Below are positions 34,125-43,988 of a DNA stretch of 64,000 nucleotides, one piece after another. The notes under the pieces were generated by a model that was not told where the DNA came from, did not search any database, and saw nothing but the letters and a program-made list of their open reading frames with translations. Source of the DNA: Burkholderia contaminans (GTDB taxonomy: Bacteria; Pseudomonadota; Gammaproteobacteria; Burkholderiales; Burkholderiaceae); assembly GCF_029633825.1 (NCBI RefSeq), contig NZ_CP090640.1:3658001-3722000 (forward strand). The letters are read 5' to 3'. The position numbers and the translations under genes were made by a program. Position 1 is the stretch's first letter. Each line of letters starts with the position of its first letter.

Positions 34125-35822
34125 ATGACCCGGATCGTTACCCGTCCCGTCGCGCCCGCCGACGCCGAAGTGCTCGCGCGCCATGGCCTGCATCCCGTCC
34201 TTGCACGCCTGTACGCGTCGCGCGGCGTGCAGTCCCCCGCCGACATCGAAACCGCGCTGGCCCGCCTCATCCCGCCCACCGAACTGAAAGGCTGCGCGGA
34301 CGCCGCGGCGCTGCTCGCCGACGCGATCGCCGACAAGCGGCGCCTGCTCGTGGTCGCCGACTACGACTGCGACGGGGCAACCGCGTGCGCAGTCGCGGTG
34401 CGCGGCCTGCGGATGTTCGGCGCGCAGATCGACTACCTGGTGCCGAACCGATTCGAATACGGGTACGGCCTCACGCCCGAGATCGTCGAACTCGCCGCCG
34501 CGCGCAAGCCCGACCTGCTGATCACCGTCGATAACGGCATCGCGAGCGTGACGGGCGTCGAAGCCGCGAACGCGCGCGGCATCGACGTGCTCGTGACCGA
34601 CCACCACCTGCCCGGCGACGCGCTGCCGGCCGCGCGCGCGATCGTCAACCCGAACCAGCCCGGCTGCGCGTTCCCGAGCAAGCACCTCGCCGGCGTCGGC
34701 GTGATGTTCTACGTGCTGCTCGCACTGCGCGCCGAGCTGCGTCGCCGCGGCGCGTTCGCGAGCAAGGAAGCCGAGCCGCGTCTCGACGGCCTGCTCGACC
34801 TCGTCGCGCTCGGCACCGTCGCCGACGTCGTGCGGCTCGACGGCAACAATCGCGTGCTGGTCGCGCAGGGGCTGCAGCGCATTCGCAACGGCCGCATGCA
34901 GCCAGGCGTCGCCGCGCTGTTCCGCGCCGCCGCGCGCGAAGCGCGCACGGCATCGGGCTTCGACCTCGGCTTCGGCCTCGGCCCGCGCCTGAACGCCGCC
35001 GGGCGGCTGTCCGACATGTCGCTCGGCATCGAGTGCCTGATCACCGACGATATCGGCCGCGCATGGGATCTCGCGCAGCAGCTCGACGTGATGAACCGCG
35101 AACGCCGCGAAATCGAAGCCGGCATGCAGCAGCAGGCGCTCGCCGATCTCGCCGACGTCGATCCGGCCGACGCGTGCACGATCACCCTCTTCAACCCCGA
35201 GTGGCACCAAGGCGTGATCGGCATCGTCGCCGGCCGGCTCAAGGAAAAATTTCACCGCCCGTCGTTCACGTTTGCGCACGCGGACGACGAAGGCAAGCGG
35301 GTCAAGGGCTCGGGCCGCTCGATTCCGGGCTTCCACCTGCGCGACGCGCTCGACCTCGTGTCGAAACGCGAACCGGACCTGATCGTCGCGTTCGGCGGCC
35401 ACGCGATGGCGGCCGGCCTCACGCTCGACACCGAGAACGTGCCGCGCTTCGCGGCCGCGTTCGAGGCCGTCGCGCGCGAATGGCTGTCCGACGACGCGCT
35501 CGCCCGCGTGATCGAAACCGACGGCGAACTCGAGGACGCGTACTTCACGCCGCAGTTCGTCGGGCTGCTCGACGAGGCCGTCTGGGGGCAAGGTTTTCCG
35601 GCCCCGCTTTTCTCGGGCGAATTCGACGTCGTGTCGCAGTCGCTCGTGAAGGAAAAGCATCTGAAGCTGCAACTGGCGCGCGGCCGGCAGCGCTTCAATG
35701 CGATCTGGTTCAACCACACGGAGCCGCTGCCGGAGAGCGCACTGGTCGCCTACCGCCTCGTCGCCGACACGTGGAACGGCGTCACGCGCGTCCAGCTGAT
35801 CGTCGAACACGCGGCCGGCTGA
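34125..35822 (+). CDS. recJ: Single-stranded-DNA-specific 5'-3' exonuclease RecJ
   Basis: Exonuclease acting in mismatch repair, base excision repair and recombination. It has DHH-superfamily motifs 'VVADYDCDGATA', 'VTVDNG' (within 'LLITVDNGIASVTG'), and 'VTDHHLPGD'. The C-terminal half has the DHHA1 region 'GRSIPGFHLRDAL' and 'AFGGHAMAAGLTL' and ends with an OB-type domain. At 565 residues it is close to E. coli RecJ (577). It is preceded at 14 bases by the RpfE-like gene. mutS, also in this window, uses RecJ as a partner in E. coli mismatch repair. Confidence 0.96.
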   Translation: MTRIVTRPVAPADAEVLARHGLHPVLARLYASRGVQSPADIETALARLIPPTELKGCADAAALLADAIADKRRLLVVADYDCDGATACAVAVRGLRMFGAQIDYLVPNRFEYGYGLTPEIVELAAARKPDLLITVDNGIASVTGVEAANARGIDVLVTDHHLPGDALPAARAIVNPNQPGCAFPSKHLAGVGVMFYVLLALRAELRRRGAFASKEAEPRLDGLLDLVALGTVADVVRLDGNNRVLVAQGLQRIRNGRMQPGVAALFRAAAREARTASGFDLGFGLGPRLNAAGRLSDMSLGIECLITDDIGRAWDLAQQLDVMNRERREIEAGMQQQALADLADVDPADACTITLFNPEWHQGVIGIVAGRLKEKFHRPSFTFAHADDEGKRVKGSGRSIPGFHLRDALDLVSKREPDLIVAFGGHAMAAGLTLDTENVPRFAAAFEAVAREWLSDDALARVIETDGELEDAYFTPQFVGLLDEAVWGQGFPAPLFSGEFDVVSQSLVKEKHLKLQLARGRQRFNAIWFNHTEPLPESALVAYRLVADTWNGVTRVQLIVEHAAG

Positions 35823-35933
35823 ACGCGGGCCGCCCGGCCCGCAATGCCCGCCGCTGCATGCACGCCGCGCCGGACGGGGCCGCGGCGCGCGTGCGAGCAC
35901 CGTTTGCGTCACCGGGCAACCCCGCCGATCGGC

Positions 35934-35939
35934 TATAAT
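35934..35939 (+). promoter_or_regulatory. -10 box (TATAAT) for prfB
   Basis: Perfect TATAAT 35 bases before the prfB start. A TTGCGT at 35904-35909 is 24 bases away, too far for a normal -35. The region also contains a GCGGGCC/GGCCCGC hairpin at 35825-35842 just after the recJ stop, without a T-run. Confidence 0.5.
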
Positions 35940-35974
35940 TCCGCTTTTTTACGAAGCAAGAATAGCGAACGATC

Positions 35975-37079
35975 ATGGAAGCGGAACGTCTCAACGCGAT
36001 CGAAAGCTCCCTGCTCGACCTGCGCAACCGCGCGGGCGAGCTCCGGGGGTATCTTTGACTACGACGCCAAAGCTGCGCGTCTGACCGAAGTCAACAAGGA
36101 ACTCGAAGACCCGAACGTCTGGAACGATTCGAAGAACGCCCAGGCGCTCGGTCGCGAGAAGAAGCTGCTCGAAGGCGTCGTCACGACGCTGACCGCGCTC
36201 GATGGCGACCTGCGCGACGCACTCGACCTGTTCGAGCTGGCTCGCGAGGAAGGCGACGAGGACACGCTCGTCGCGTCGGAAGAAGACGCTGCCAAGCTCG
36301 AGGCACGCGTGGGTGACATCGAGTTCCGCCGGATGTTCTCGAACCCGGCCGACCCGAACAACTGCTTCATCGACATCCAGGCCGGCGCCGGCGGCACCGA
36401 GGCGTGCGACTGGGCGTCGATGCTGCTGCGCCAGTACCTGCGCTACTGCGAACGCAAGGGCTTCAAGGCCGAAGTGCTCGAAGAGTCCGACGGCGACGTC
36501 GCCGGCATCAAGAACGCGACGGTCAAGGTCACGGGCGAATACGCGTACGGCTTCCTGCGCACCGAAACGGGCATTCACCGCCTGGTGCGCAAGTCGCCGT
36601 TCGACTCGTCGGGCGGCCGCCACACGTCGTTCTCGTCGGTGTTCGTCTACCCGGAAATCGACGACTCGATCGAAGTCGAGATCAACCCGGCCGACCTGCG
36701 CATCGACACGTACCGCGCGTCGGGCGCGGGCGGTCAGCACATCAACAAGACCGACTCCGCGGTGCGGATCACGCACATGCCGACCGGTATCGTCGTGCAG
36801 TGCCAGAACGACCGCTCGCAGCACCGCAACCGCGCCGAAGCGATGGCGATGCTGAAATCGCGCCTGTACGAAGTTGAAATGCGCAAGCGCCAGGCCGAAC
36901 AGGACAAGCTCGAATCGAGCAAGACCGATGTGGGCTGGGGCCACCAGATCCGTTCGTACGTGCTCGACCAGAGCCGCGTGAAGGACCTGCGCACGAACGT
37001 CGAAATGAGCAACACGCGAGCCGTCCTCGACGGCGACCTCGACGACTTCATCAGCGCGAGCCTCAAACAGGGCGTGTAA
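35975..37079 (+). CDS. prfB: Peptide chain release factor 2 (programmed +1 frameshift)
   Basis: Releases finished peptides at UGA and UAA codons. The gene is read in two frames: codons 1-27 run from the ATG at 35975 to CTT at 36053-36055, then an in-frame TGA at 36056-36058 is bypassed by a +1 shift so reading resumes with GAC at 36057. The full product is 367 residues. Landmarks are the peptidyl-transferase motif '[18 protein letters not shown]' and the codon-recognition 'SPF' tripeptide in '[13 protein letters not shown]'. The first 27 codons would end prematurely without the shift. Followed by a hairpin and lysS, the same order as in E. coli. Confidence 0.97.
36045..36059 (+). other. RF2 programmed frameshift site
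   Basis: GGGGGTATCTTTGAC: an internal Shine-Dalgarno-like G-run, then the slippery CTT, then TGA C. This is the classic autoregulatory cassette: scarce RF2 stalls at UGA and the ribosome slips +1. Confidence 0.95.
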
Positions 37080-37086
37080 GCGCCGC

Positions 37087-37110
37087 GGCGCGACCCTGCC
37101 GGGTCGCGCC
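37087..37110 (+). terminator. Hairpin between prfB and lysS
   Basis: GGCGCGACCC, loop TGCC, GGGTCGCGCC: a 10-bp stem 7 bases after the prfB stop. There is no T-run (CCCTTGCC follows), so it may only pause or partially end transcription before lysS. Confidence 0.5.
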
Positions 37111-37161
37111 CCCTTGCCCTTCCCGTTTGCGTTGCCGCACCCACTCCGAATTCCGACCATC

Positions 37162-38688
37162 ATGACCGAACCGACCCAAACGCAGCCCGCCGTCACCGCG
37201 GACGAAAACCAGATCATCTCTGAGCGCCGCGAGAAGCTGCGCGCCCTGCGCGAGCAAGGCGTCGCCTACCCGAACGATTTCCGGCCCGAGCACCACGCTG
37301 CCGACCTGCAGGCGAAATTCGCCGACTCGGACAAGGCCACGCTCGAAGCGAACCCGGTCGAGGTGTCGGTCGCCGGTCGCATGATGCTCAAGCGCGTGAT
37401 GGGCAAGGCAAGCTTCGCGACGGTGCAGGACGGTTCGGGCCAGATCCAGTTCTTCGTGACGCCTAACGACGTCGGCGCGGAAACCTACGACGCGTTCAAG
37501 AAGTGGGACCTCGGCGACATCGTCGCCGCGCGCGGCGTGCTGTTCCGCACAAACAAGGGCGAGCTGTCGATCCAGTGCAAGGAGCTGCGCCTGCTGTCGA
37601 AGGCGCTGCGCCCGCTGCCGGACAAGTTCCACGGCCTGTCGGACCAGGAAATGCGCTACCGCCAGCGCTACGTCGACCTGATCGTCACGCCGGAAACGCG
37701 CGACACGTTCCGCGCCCGCACCAAGACGATCGCGTCGATCCGCAAGTTCATGGACAACGCAGAGTTCATGGAAGTCGAGACGCCGATGCTGCACCCGATC
37801 CCAGGCGGCGCGGCCGCGAAGCCGTTCGTCACGCATCACAACGCGCTCGACATGCAGATGTTCCTGCGCATCGCGCCGGAGCTGTACCTGAAGCGCCTGA
37901 TCGTCGGCGGCTTCGAACGCGTGTTCGAAATCAACCGCAACTTCCGGAATGAAGGCGTGTCGCCGCGTCACAACCCGGAATTCACGATGATGGAGTTCTA
38001 CGCCGCGTACACCGACTACCGCTGGCTGATGGACTTCACCGAGCAGCTGATCCGCCAGGCGGCGATCGATGCGCTCGGCACCGCGACGATCCAGTACCAG
38101 GGCCGCGAGCTCGACCTCGCGAAGCCGTTCCACCGCCTGACGATCACGCAGGCGATCCAGAAGTACGCGCCGGACTACACCGACGGCCAGCTGTCGGACG
38201 ACGCATTCCTGCGCACCGAGCTGAAGCGCTTCGGCGTCGACGTGTCGCAGCCGGCGTTCCTGAACGCAGGCATCGGTGCGCTGCAGCTCGCGCTGTTCGA
38301 GGAAACGGCCGAGGCGCAACTGTGGGAGCCGACCTTCATCATCGACTACCCGGTCGAGGTGTCGCCGCTCGCACGCGCATCGGATACGGTGCCGGGCATC
38401 ACCGAGCGTTTCGAGCTGTTCATGACCGGCCGCGAAATCGCGAACGGCTTCTCGGAGCTGAACGATCCGGAAGACCAGGCCGCGCGCTTCAAGAAGCAGG
38501 TCGAGCAGAAGGACGCAGGCGACGAGGAAGCGATGTTCTTCGACGCCGACTACATCCGCGCGCTCGAATACGGGATGCCCCCGACCGGCGGCTGCGGGAT
38601 CGGCATCGACCGTCTCGTGATGCTGCTGACCGACAGCCCGACGATCCGCGACGTGCTGCTGTTCCCCCACCTGCGCCGCGAAGACTGA
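37162..38688 (+). CDS. lysS: Lysine--tRNA ligase (class II)
   Basis: Class II synthetase charging tRNA(Lys), 508 residues, the same length class as E. coli LysS (505). An N-terminal OB-fold anticodon-binding domain (about residues 60-150) precedes the catalytic core with motif 2 '[20 protein letters not shown]' and motif 3 '[15 protein letters not shown]'. The start at 37162 ([11 protein letters not shown]) was chosen because the upstream frame is not conserved. It is 82 bases downstream of prfB with a hairpin in between, the prfB-lysS pairing seen in E. coli. Confidence 0.97.
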   Translation: MTEPTQTQPAVTADENQIISERREKLRALREQGVAYPNDFRPEHHAADLQAKFADSDKATLEANPVEVSVAGRMMLKRVMGKASFATVQDGSGQIQFFVTPNDVGAETYDAFKKWDLGDIVAARGVLFRTNKGELSIQCKELRLLSKALRPLPDKFHGLSDQEMRYRQRYVDLIVTPETRDTFRARTKTIASIRKFMDNAEFMEVETPMLHPIPGGAAAKPFVTHHNALDMQMFLRIAPELYLKRLIVGGFERVFEINRNFRNEGVSPRHNPEFTMMEFYAAYTDYRWLMDFTEQLIRQAAIDALGTATIQYQGRELDLAKPFHRLTITQAIQKYAPDYTDGQLSDDAFLRTELKRFGVDVSQPAFLNAGIGALQLALFEETAEAQLWEPTFIIDYPVEVSPLARASDTVPGITERFELFMTGREIANGFSELNDPEDQAARFKKQVEQKDAGDEEAMFFDADYIRALEYGMPPTGGCGIGIDRLVMLLTDSPTIRDVLLFPHLRRED

Positions 38689-39036
38689 TCGCCGCGCCCG
38701 CGTGTGCGCCGCGCCCCGCGCGGCGCGCACGCGTCAGCTTTGTAACGACGCGTAAGTCCCGCCAGCCGGCGTTCGCCGGCTTTCAATCCTGCCCCATTTT
38801 ATTCCCTCGCCGCGTCGGCCTTCTGCGGGTTTTCCCTGCCATGAGCGCGTGCACCCGGCTGCAATTCGTTACACCTTGATACGGTGCGCCGCGCGCCGGT
38901 GGATGACACTCCTGTTGCGTCACCACGCATGACCACGGGACCAGAACCAGGCGCAGGAACGCCAGGTCTGCTCGCTCCCGAGCGTGGGATCCGGTCCGGC
39001 CCGCAGTGCCGACCCGGATCGACACCGGAGAAAAAA
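38689..39036. other. Intergenic region lysS to glycine-zipper gene
   Basis: This 348-base gap holds the possible lysS terminator (38764-38783) and otherwise unremarkable sequence. I see no coding region and no strong promoter match; the downstream gene's ribosome binding site (ACCGGAG, about 39024-39030) is the only clear signal at the right edge. Confidence 0.5.
38764..38783 (+). terminator. Possible terminator after lysS
   Basis: AGCCGGC, loop GTTC, GCCGGCT then TTTC, about 75 bases after the lysS stop. The T-run is short, so efficiency is uncertain. Confidence 0.5.
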
Positions 39037-39780
39037 ATGGACAGCCAGAATCAGACCACGCCGCAAAAGCAACGCCTCCACCCGCTCATCGCCACCGCCG
39101 CCGGCGCCGTCATCGTCGCCAGCCTCGCCGCGACGGCAGCGATCACGGGCATCTTCCCGAAGGCCAACAGCAACAATGCACAGAACGGTCAAACCCAGGC
39201 CGCGCTGATCGCATCGCAGCCGGCCGTCGATACGGCCGCGGCCGCCAGCGCGGCGCTGGCCGCACAAGCCCAGCAGCAGGCAGCCGAGCAGGCCGCCGCG
39301 CAGCAAAAGGCTGCCGAGCAGAAGGCCGCCGTCGCGCAGGCTGAACCGAAGCCCGCGCCGCGCCCGGCCGCGCCGCATCGCCGTCATACGACGGCACCGC
39401 AGCCGCCGCAATACGCGCAGCAGCCGTCGGCGCCGGCCCAGAGCTACTGCCAGAGCTGCGGCACGATCGTCGCGATCTCGCAGACGCGCACGCCGGGCCA
39501 GAGCTCGGGGATCGGCGCCGTGGGCGGCGCTGCAGCCGGCGGCCTGCTCGGCAACCAGTTCGGTCACGGCAACGGCCGCACCGCGATGACGATCATCGGC
39601 GCGCTGGGTGGCGGCCTCGCCGGCAACCAGGTCGAAAAGCAGGTGCGCGCGGAAACCGACTATCAGGTGCAAGTGCAGATGGAGAACGGCGCGACGCGCA
39701 CGTTCACGTACCACAACCCGCCGCCGTTCGGCCAGGGCCAGCGCGTGCGGATCGAGAACGGCACGCTGGTCGGCGCGTAA
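39037..39780 (+). CDS. Membrane-anchored glycine-zipper 2TM domain protein
   Basis: A 247-residue envelope protein. A membrane helix lies at residues 17-40, followed by an Ala/Gln/Lys-rich linker (about 65-130). A 'CQSC' pair (C138, C141) precedes a glycine-zipper segment, 'GIGAVGGAAAGGLLGNQFG' and 'IIGALGGGLAGNQVEKQ', of the Rick_17kDa/2TM type found in outer-membrane lipoproteins such as SlyB. No lipobox is present, so it is probably anchored in the inner membrane and spans the periplasm. Function unknown; relatives are linked to envelope stability. It ends at a strong terminator shared with iscX. Confidence 0.82.
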   Translation: MDSQNQTTPQKQRLHPLIATAAGAVIVASLAATAAITGIFPKANSNNAQNGQTQAALIASQPAVDTAAAASAALAAQAQQQAAEQAAAQQKAAEQKAAVAQAEPKPAPRPAAPHRRHTTAPQPPQYAQQPSAPAQSYCQSCGTIVAISQTRTPGQSSGIGAVGGAAAGGLLGNQFGHGNGRTAMTIIGALGGGLAGNQVEKQVRAETDYQVQVQMENGATRTFTYHNPPPFGQGQRVRIENGTLVGA

Positions 39781-39841
39781 TCGCCTGATCGCGTCGGCTC
39801 CCCCTGCCCGCATGTCGTGCGCGGGCAGGCGCCTGAAAACG

Positions 39842-39878
39842 AAAACGGCTCGTGAGCAATGGCTCACGAGCCGTTTTT
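39842..39878. terminator. Bidirectional terminator between the glycine-zipper gene and iscX
   Basis: AAAACGGCTCGTGAGC with the complementary GCTCACGAGCCGTTTTT around a 4-base AATG loop. The stem exceeds 13 bp and has A- and T-runs, so it can end transcription from both sides, including the whole isc operon. Confidence 0.93.
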
Positions 39879-39917
39879 CATTGCCGGCCGGCTGCGCCGT
39901 TGCGGCGGCCGCCAGGT

Positions 39918-40127
39918 TCAGTCTTCGTCGTCGAAATCCGATTCGTCGATCCAGTGGGCCTGGATCGCCTCGAGGATCTTCTCGCCGGAGTGCTTCGGAT
40001 CGTCGTTGAAGCCGTCGAGCTCGAGCACCCACTGGCGCAGGTCGACGAAATTGATCCGCTGCGGGTCGATGTCCGGGTGCTTGTCCGCCAGCGCAATGGC
40101 TATTTCACGCGAATCGGTCCATTTCAT
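39918..40127 (-). CDS. iscX: Fe-S cluster assembly protein IscX
   Basis: A 69-residue acidic protein, MKWTDSREIAIALADKHPD at the N-terminus, 'LRQWVLELDGFNDDP' in the middle and an acidic end (DESDFDDED). IscX binds IscS and iron and modulates cluster assembly. It is the last gene of the isc operon, 19 bases after fdx, as in E. coli. Confidence 0.95.
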   Translation of the reverse strand: MKWTDSREIAIALADKHPDIDPQRINFVDLRQWVLELDGFNDDPKHSGEKILEAIQAHWIDESDFDDED

Positions 40128-40146
40128 CGCCTGCCTCCGGTTCCTG

Positions 40147-40488
40147 TCAGTGGTTTTCCTTCGCGTGGTTGATCGAGTACTTCGGAATCTCGACCACCAG
40201 GTCCGAATCTTCCTTCACGATCGCCTGGCACGACAGGCGCGACGTCGGCTCGAGGCCCCACGCCTTGTCCAGCAGATCGTCCTCGTCCTCCTCGGACGGC
40301 GTCAGATCGTTGAAGCCTTCGCGGATCACCACGTGGCACGTCGTGCACGCGCACGACTTCTCGCATGCATGCTCGATCTCAATCCCGTGTTCGAGCAGGT
40401 TGTCGCAGATACTCTTGCCGGGCGTCGCGTCGATCACTGCGCCATCCGGGCACAGTTCGACGTGAGGCAGCACCACCAGTTGAGGCAT
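40147..40488 (-). CDS. fdx: Isc-type 2Fe-2S ferredoxin
   Basis: A 113-residue adrenodoxin-like ferredoxin that supplies electrons for cluster assembly. The four cluster ligands sit in 'HACEKSCACTTCHVV' and the distal 'RLSCQAIV'. The start at 40488 (MPQLVVLPHVELCPDG) matches isc ferredoxins in other proteobacteria. Between hscA and iscX in the operon, 19 bases from iscX. Confidence 0.96.
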   Translation of the reverse strand: MPQLVVLPHVELCPDGAVIDATPGKSICDNLLEHGIEIEHACEKSCACTTCHVVIREGFNDLTPSEEDEDDLLDKAWGLEPTSRLSCQAIVKEDSDLVVEIPKYSINHAKENH

Positions 40489-40576
40489 GTCCGTTCCGTC
40501 AGTCAGGGTGCGGCGCCAGGCGCCGCACGGTTCATTGTCGCGCGGGCCGTCGCCGGCCGATGCGCAGTTCTTGCGT

Positions 40577-42445
40577 TCAGATCTCGTCGAGCCGGCGGCC
40601 CGACAGCGCACGCTTGATGCTCTTGTCCATCCGGCGCGCCGCGAATTCGTCGGTGCCGTCGGCCAGCGCCTTGGTCGCCGCCTCGATCGCGTTCGTATCG
40701 TCGCCTTGCGCGACCGCGCGCAGCGCCGCGGCCAACGTGTCGACTTGCGTGCGTTCGTCCGCGTCGAGCAGTTCGCCGTCGGCCGCCAGCGCGGCCTGCG
40801 TCGCCTCGAGCATCCGCTCGGCCTCGACCTGCGCTTCGCGCAGCGCGCGGGCGCGCATGTCGATTTCGGCGGTCTTGAAGCTGTCTTCCAGCATCTTCGC
40901 GATGTCGTCGTCGGCAAGACCGTACGACGGCTTCACGACGACCGATGCCTCGACGCCCGACAACTGCTCGCGGGCGAACACCGACAGCAGGCCGTCCGCG
41001 TCGACCTGGTAGGTCACGCGGATGCGTGCGGCGCCGGCCGTCATCGGCGGAATGCCGCGCAGCTCGAAGCGCGCGAGCGACCGGCAGTCGGCGACGAGCT
41101 CGCGCTCGCCCTGCACGACGTGGATCGCCATCGCGGTCTGGCCGTCCTTGAAGGTCGTGAATTCCTGCGCACGCGCGATCGGAATCGTCGAGTTGCGCGG
41201 AATGATCTTCTCGACGAGGCCGCCCATCGTCTCGACACCGAGCGACAGCGGAATCACGTCGAGCAGCAGCCAGTCGTCGCCGGTGCCGCGATTGCCTGCG
41301 AGCAGGTCGGCCTGGATCGCCGCGCCGAGCGCGACGACCTGGTCCGGATCGAGGTTCACGAGCGGCGGCTGGCCGAAATATTTCGCGACCGCATCACGGA
41401 TCACCGGCATGCGCGTCGCGCCGCCGACGAGCACGACGCCCTTGATGTCGGCCGGCGTGACCTGTGCATCGCGCAGCGCCTTGCGGGTCGGCGTGAGCGT
41501 GCGCTGCACGAGCGGCTCGACGAGCGACGCAAACGTGTCGTGCGAGATCGACTGCACGAGGTGCGCGCCACCCGACAGCGTGACGTCGAGCGACGCCTCC
41601 GGTGCGGACGACAGCGCTTCCTTCAGCACGCGCACACGGTCGAGCAGCAGGCGCACGTCCTCGGGCGCGAGCGTCTTCGCATCGATGCCGGCCTGCGCGA
41701 GCACGTGATCGAACAGCGCATGGTCGAAATCGTCGCCGCCGAGCGCGGAATCGCCGCCCGCGGCCAGCACTTCGAACACGCCCTTCGTCAGCTTCAGGAT
41801 CGACAGGTCGAACGTGCCGCCGCCGAGGTCATACACCGCGTAGAGGCCTTCGGCCCCGTTGTCGAGACCGTAGGCAATCGCCGCGGCGGTCGGTTCGTTC
41901 AGCAGGCGCAGCACGTTGAGGCCCGCGAGGCGCGCGGCGTCCTTGGTCGCCTGGCGTTGCGCTTCGTCGAAATACGCGGGCACCGTGATCACCGCGCCCA
42001 CCAGGTCGTCGCCAAGCGAATCTTCCGCGCGATAACGCAGCGTCGCGAGGATCTCGGCCGATACTTCGACCGGGCTCTTCACGCCGTCGACGGTACGGAT
42101 CTGCACCATGCCCGGCGCATCGACGAATTCGTACGGTGCGTTCGCCGCGCCTTCGACCTCGGCCTTGCCGCGGCCCATGAAACGCTTGACCGACACGATC
42201 GTGTTGCGCGGATCGGTCGCGGCCTGCTCTTTCGCCTCGTGGCCGATGCGTCGGCCGCCCTTCTCGAGATAGCGGACCACCGACGGCAGCAGCACGCGAC
42301 CGGCTTCGTCCGGCAGGACTTCGGGCACGCTGTTGCGCACGGCGGCGACGAGCGAGTTCGTCGTGCCGAGATCGATCCCGACGGCGAGTCGCCGCTGATG
42401 CGGCGCCGGCGCCATGCCCGGTTCGGAAATTTGCAGTAAAGCCAT
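40577..42445 (-). CDS. hscA: Fe-S cluster chaperone HscA (Hsp70 family)
   Basis: Specialised Hsp70 that helps IscU hand over clusters. The N-terminal ATPase has '[16 protein letters not shown]', '[13 protein letters not shown]' and '[14 protein letters not shown]'. The C-terminal substrate domain binds IscU. At 622 residues it is close to E. coli HscA (616). The start at 42445 ([10 protein letters not shown]) is typical of HscA. 54 bases downstream of hscB. Confidence 0.97.
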   Translation of the reverse strand: MALLQISEPGMAPAPHQRRLAVGIDLGTTNSLVAAVRNSVPEVLPDEAGRVLLPSVVRYLEKGGRRIGHEAKEQAATDPRNTIVSVKRFMGRGKAEVEGAANAPYEFVDAPGMVQIRTVDGVKSPVEVSAEILATLRYRAEDSLGDDLVGAVITVPAYFDEAQRQATKDAARLAGLNVLRLLNEPTAAAIAYGLDNGAEGLYAVYDLGGGTFDLSILKLTKGVFEVLAAGGDSALGGDDFDHALFDHVLAQAGIDAKTLAPEDVRLLLDRVRVLKEALSSAPEASLDVTLSGGAHLVQSISHDTFASLVEPLVQRTLTPTRKALRDAQVTPADIKGVVLVGGATRMPVIRDAVAKYFGQPPLVNLDPDQVVALGAAIQADLLAGNRGTGDDWLLLDVIPLSLGVETMGGLVEKIIPRNSTIPIARAQEFTTFKDGQTAMAIHVVQGERELVADCRSLARFELRGIPPMTAGAARIRVTYQVDADGLLSVFAREQLSGVEASVVVKPSYGLADDDIAKMLEDSFKTAEIDMRARALREAQVEAERMLEATQAALAADGELLDADERTQVDTLAAALRAVAQGDDTNAIEAATKALADGTDEFAARRMDKSIKRALSGRRLDEI

Positions 42446-42499
42446 CTTGGTTCGTTCGGGCGCTCGGCCCGTTTGCTGCGCGTGCCGCAAGGCACGCGG

Positions 42500-43027
42500 T
42501 TAAGTTTCGAGGCGCTCGATCTGCGCGCCCACTTCCGACGCGACCCGTTCGATGAACATCAGCTGGCGCACGGCCTCGGCGGCAGCCTGATCGGCGCCGC
42601 TGTCGAGCAGCGTGCCGAGACGTTCCACGCGCATGCGCCGCTCTTCGCGCAACTCGGCGAGCAGCGCGTCGAGCGCGTCGACGTTGCGGGCGGCCGCGGC
42701 ATCCTCGATGCCCTCGCGCCACTCCATCTGCTGCATCAGGAACGCAGGCTCCATCGCGGTGTTGTTTTCCGCACCGATATCGACGCCGCGCAGCGACAGC
42801 AGATACGACGCACGCTTCAGCGGATCGCGCAGCGTGCGGTACGCCTCGTTCGCGCGGGTCGCCCATTGCATCGCGATGCGCTTCTGGGCGTCGCCGGCCG
42901 CCGCGAAGCGATCCGGGTGCACCTGCGTCTGCACCGTCCGATAGGCGGCGTCGAGCGCCGTCTCGTCGAGCGCGAATTGCGCCGGCAGGTGAAACAGGTC
43001 GAAATGGCTGTCTTTCAGCGAGACCAT
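42500..43027 (-). CDS. hscB: Co-chaperone HscB (J-domain)
   Basis: J-protein of 175 residues that activates HscA and presents IscU. '[19 protein letters not shown]' is the usual N-terminus; the HPD motif is present in 'QVHPDRFA', and the C-terminal helical bundle begins near residue 90. It lies downstream of a predicted terminator that separates it from iscA, so it may be expressed at a lower level than iscRSUA. Confidence 0.94.
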   Translation of the reverse strand: MVSLKDSHFDLFHLPAQFALDETALDAAYRTVQTQVHPDRFAAAGDAQKRIAMQWATRANEAYRTLRDPLKRASYLLSLRGVDIGAENNTAMEPAFLMQQMEWREGIEDAAAARNVDALDALLAELREERRMRVERLGTLLDSGADQAAAEAVRQLMFIERVASEVGAQIERLET

Positions 43028-43070
43028 CGTCGCGTTCAATTCCGTTTCGTCGCGCGGCAAACGCCGCACA

Positions 43071-43094
43071 TTAAAAAGGCGGCCCGTGCCGCCT
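43071..43094 (-). terminator. Internal terminator between iscA and hscB
   Basis: On the minus strand AGGCGGC, loop ACGG, GCCGCCT followed by TTTTT (43073-43077 in plus coordinates as AAAAA). It lies 31 bases after the iscA stop and 44 bases before the hscB start. Confidence 0.7.
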
Positions 43095-43124
43095 CTTGCC
43101 CGCATCGCGCGGAGATCCGCGTGG

Positions 43125-43448
43125 TCACACGCGGAACGATTCGCCGCAGCCGCACTCGTCCTTCACGTTCGGGTTGTTGAACTTGAACCCTTCGTTCAGG
43201 CCTTCTCGTGCGAAGTCGAGCTCGGTGCCGTCGATATAGGCCAGGCTCTTCGGATCGACGATCACCTTCACGCCATGGCTCTCGAATACCTGATCCTCGG
43301 GAGCCAGCTCGTCGACATACTCGAGCTTGTACGCGAGCCCCGAGCACCCGGTCGTGCGAACGCCAAGCCGCAGGCCCATACCCTTGCCGCGACGGACGAG
43401 GTATTTCTGCACGTGCTGTGCTGCTTTTTCGGTCAGTGTAATTGCCAT
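43125..43448 (-). CDS. iscA: A-type iron-sulfur carrier IscA
   Basis: 107-residue A-type carrier. The three metal-binding cysteines are C35 in 'TTGCSGLAY' and C99 and C101 in 'DECGCGESF'. The ATG at 43448 gives [13 protein letters not shown], matching relatives. It follows iscU by 64 bases in iscRSUA order. Binds iron or clusters and passes them to target proteins. Confidence 0.97.
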   Translation of the reverse strand: MAITLTEKAAQHVQKYLVRRGKGMGLRLGVRTTGCSGLAYKLEYVDELAPEDQVFESHGVKVIVDPKSLAYIDGTELDFAREGLNEGFKFNNPNVKDECGCGESFRV

Positions 43449-43512
43449 GATGTCCTTGCCGCGGCGCGCCACCGGGGCCCGCCGCGTTCCTTCTGAAGCC
43501 GCTCGATGCCGC

Positions 43513-43920
43513 TCAGGCTGCTGCCTGATCGCCTTCCGTGGTGTCGTGGCGCTTCTTGTAGTCGGCCACGGCTGCCTTGATCGCGTCTTCCGCGAGGATC
43601 GAGCAGTGAATCTTCACCGGCGGCAGCGCGAGTTCTTCTGCGATCTGCGTGTTCTTGATCGACAGTGCTTCGTCGAGCGTCTTGCCCTTCACCCATTCGG
43701 TGACGAGCGAGCTCGATGCGATCGCCGAACCGCAACCGTAGGTCTTGAACTTCGCGTCTTCGATCACGCCGTCCGCGCCGACGCGGATCTGCAGCTTCAT
43801 CACGTCGCCGCAGGCCGGCGCGCCGACCATGCCCGTGCCGACCGTGTCGTCGTCCTTCGCGAACGAACCGACGTTGCGCGGGTTTTCGTAGTGATCCAGA
43901 ACCTTGTTGCTGTAAGACAT
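43513..43920 (-). CDS. iscU: Fe-S cluster scaffold IscU
   Basis: 135-residue scaffold on which clusters are built with sulfur from IscS. The ligands C37 ('GAPACGDV'), C63 ('[10 protein letters not shown]') and C106 ('[12 protein letters not shown]') are intact, as is the HscA-binding LPPVK motif. 68 bases downstream of iscS. Confidence 0.98.
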   Translation of the reverse strand: MSYSNKVLDHYENPRNVGSFAKDDDTVGTGMVGAPACGDVMKLQIRVGADGVIEDAKFKTYGCGSAIASSSLVTEWVKGKTLDEALSIKNTQIAEELALPPVKIHCSILAEDAIKAAVADYKKRHDTTEGDQAAA

Positions 43921-43988
43921 GACTCAGACTCCTTGACTCGTTACGTCTGCGTGCGCGAATCCGCCCGCGGGTATGTTCAATCCGGCGC

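Noticed and set aside
35844..36055. Uninterrupted upstream frame in the main prfB reading frame as an alternative N-terminus.
   Set aside because: It has no start with a ribosome binding site and is not RF2-like; the true N-terminus lies in the other frame before the programmed shift.
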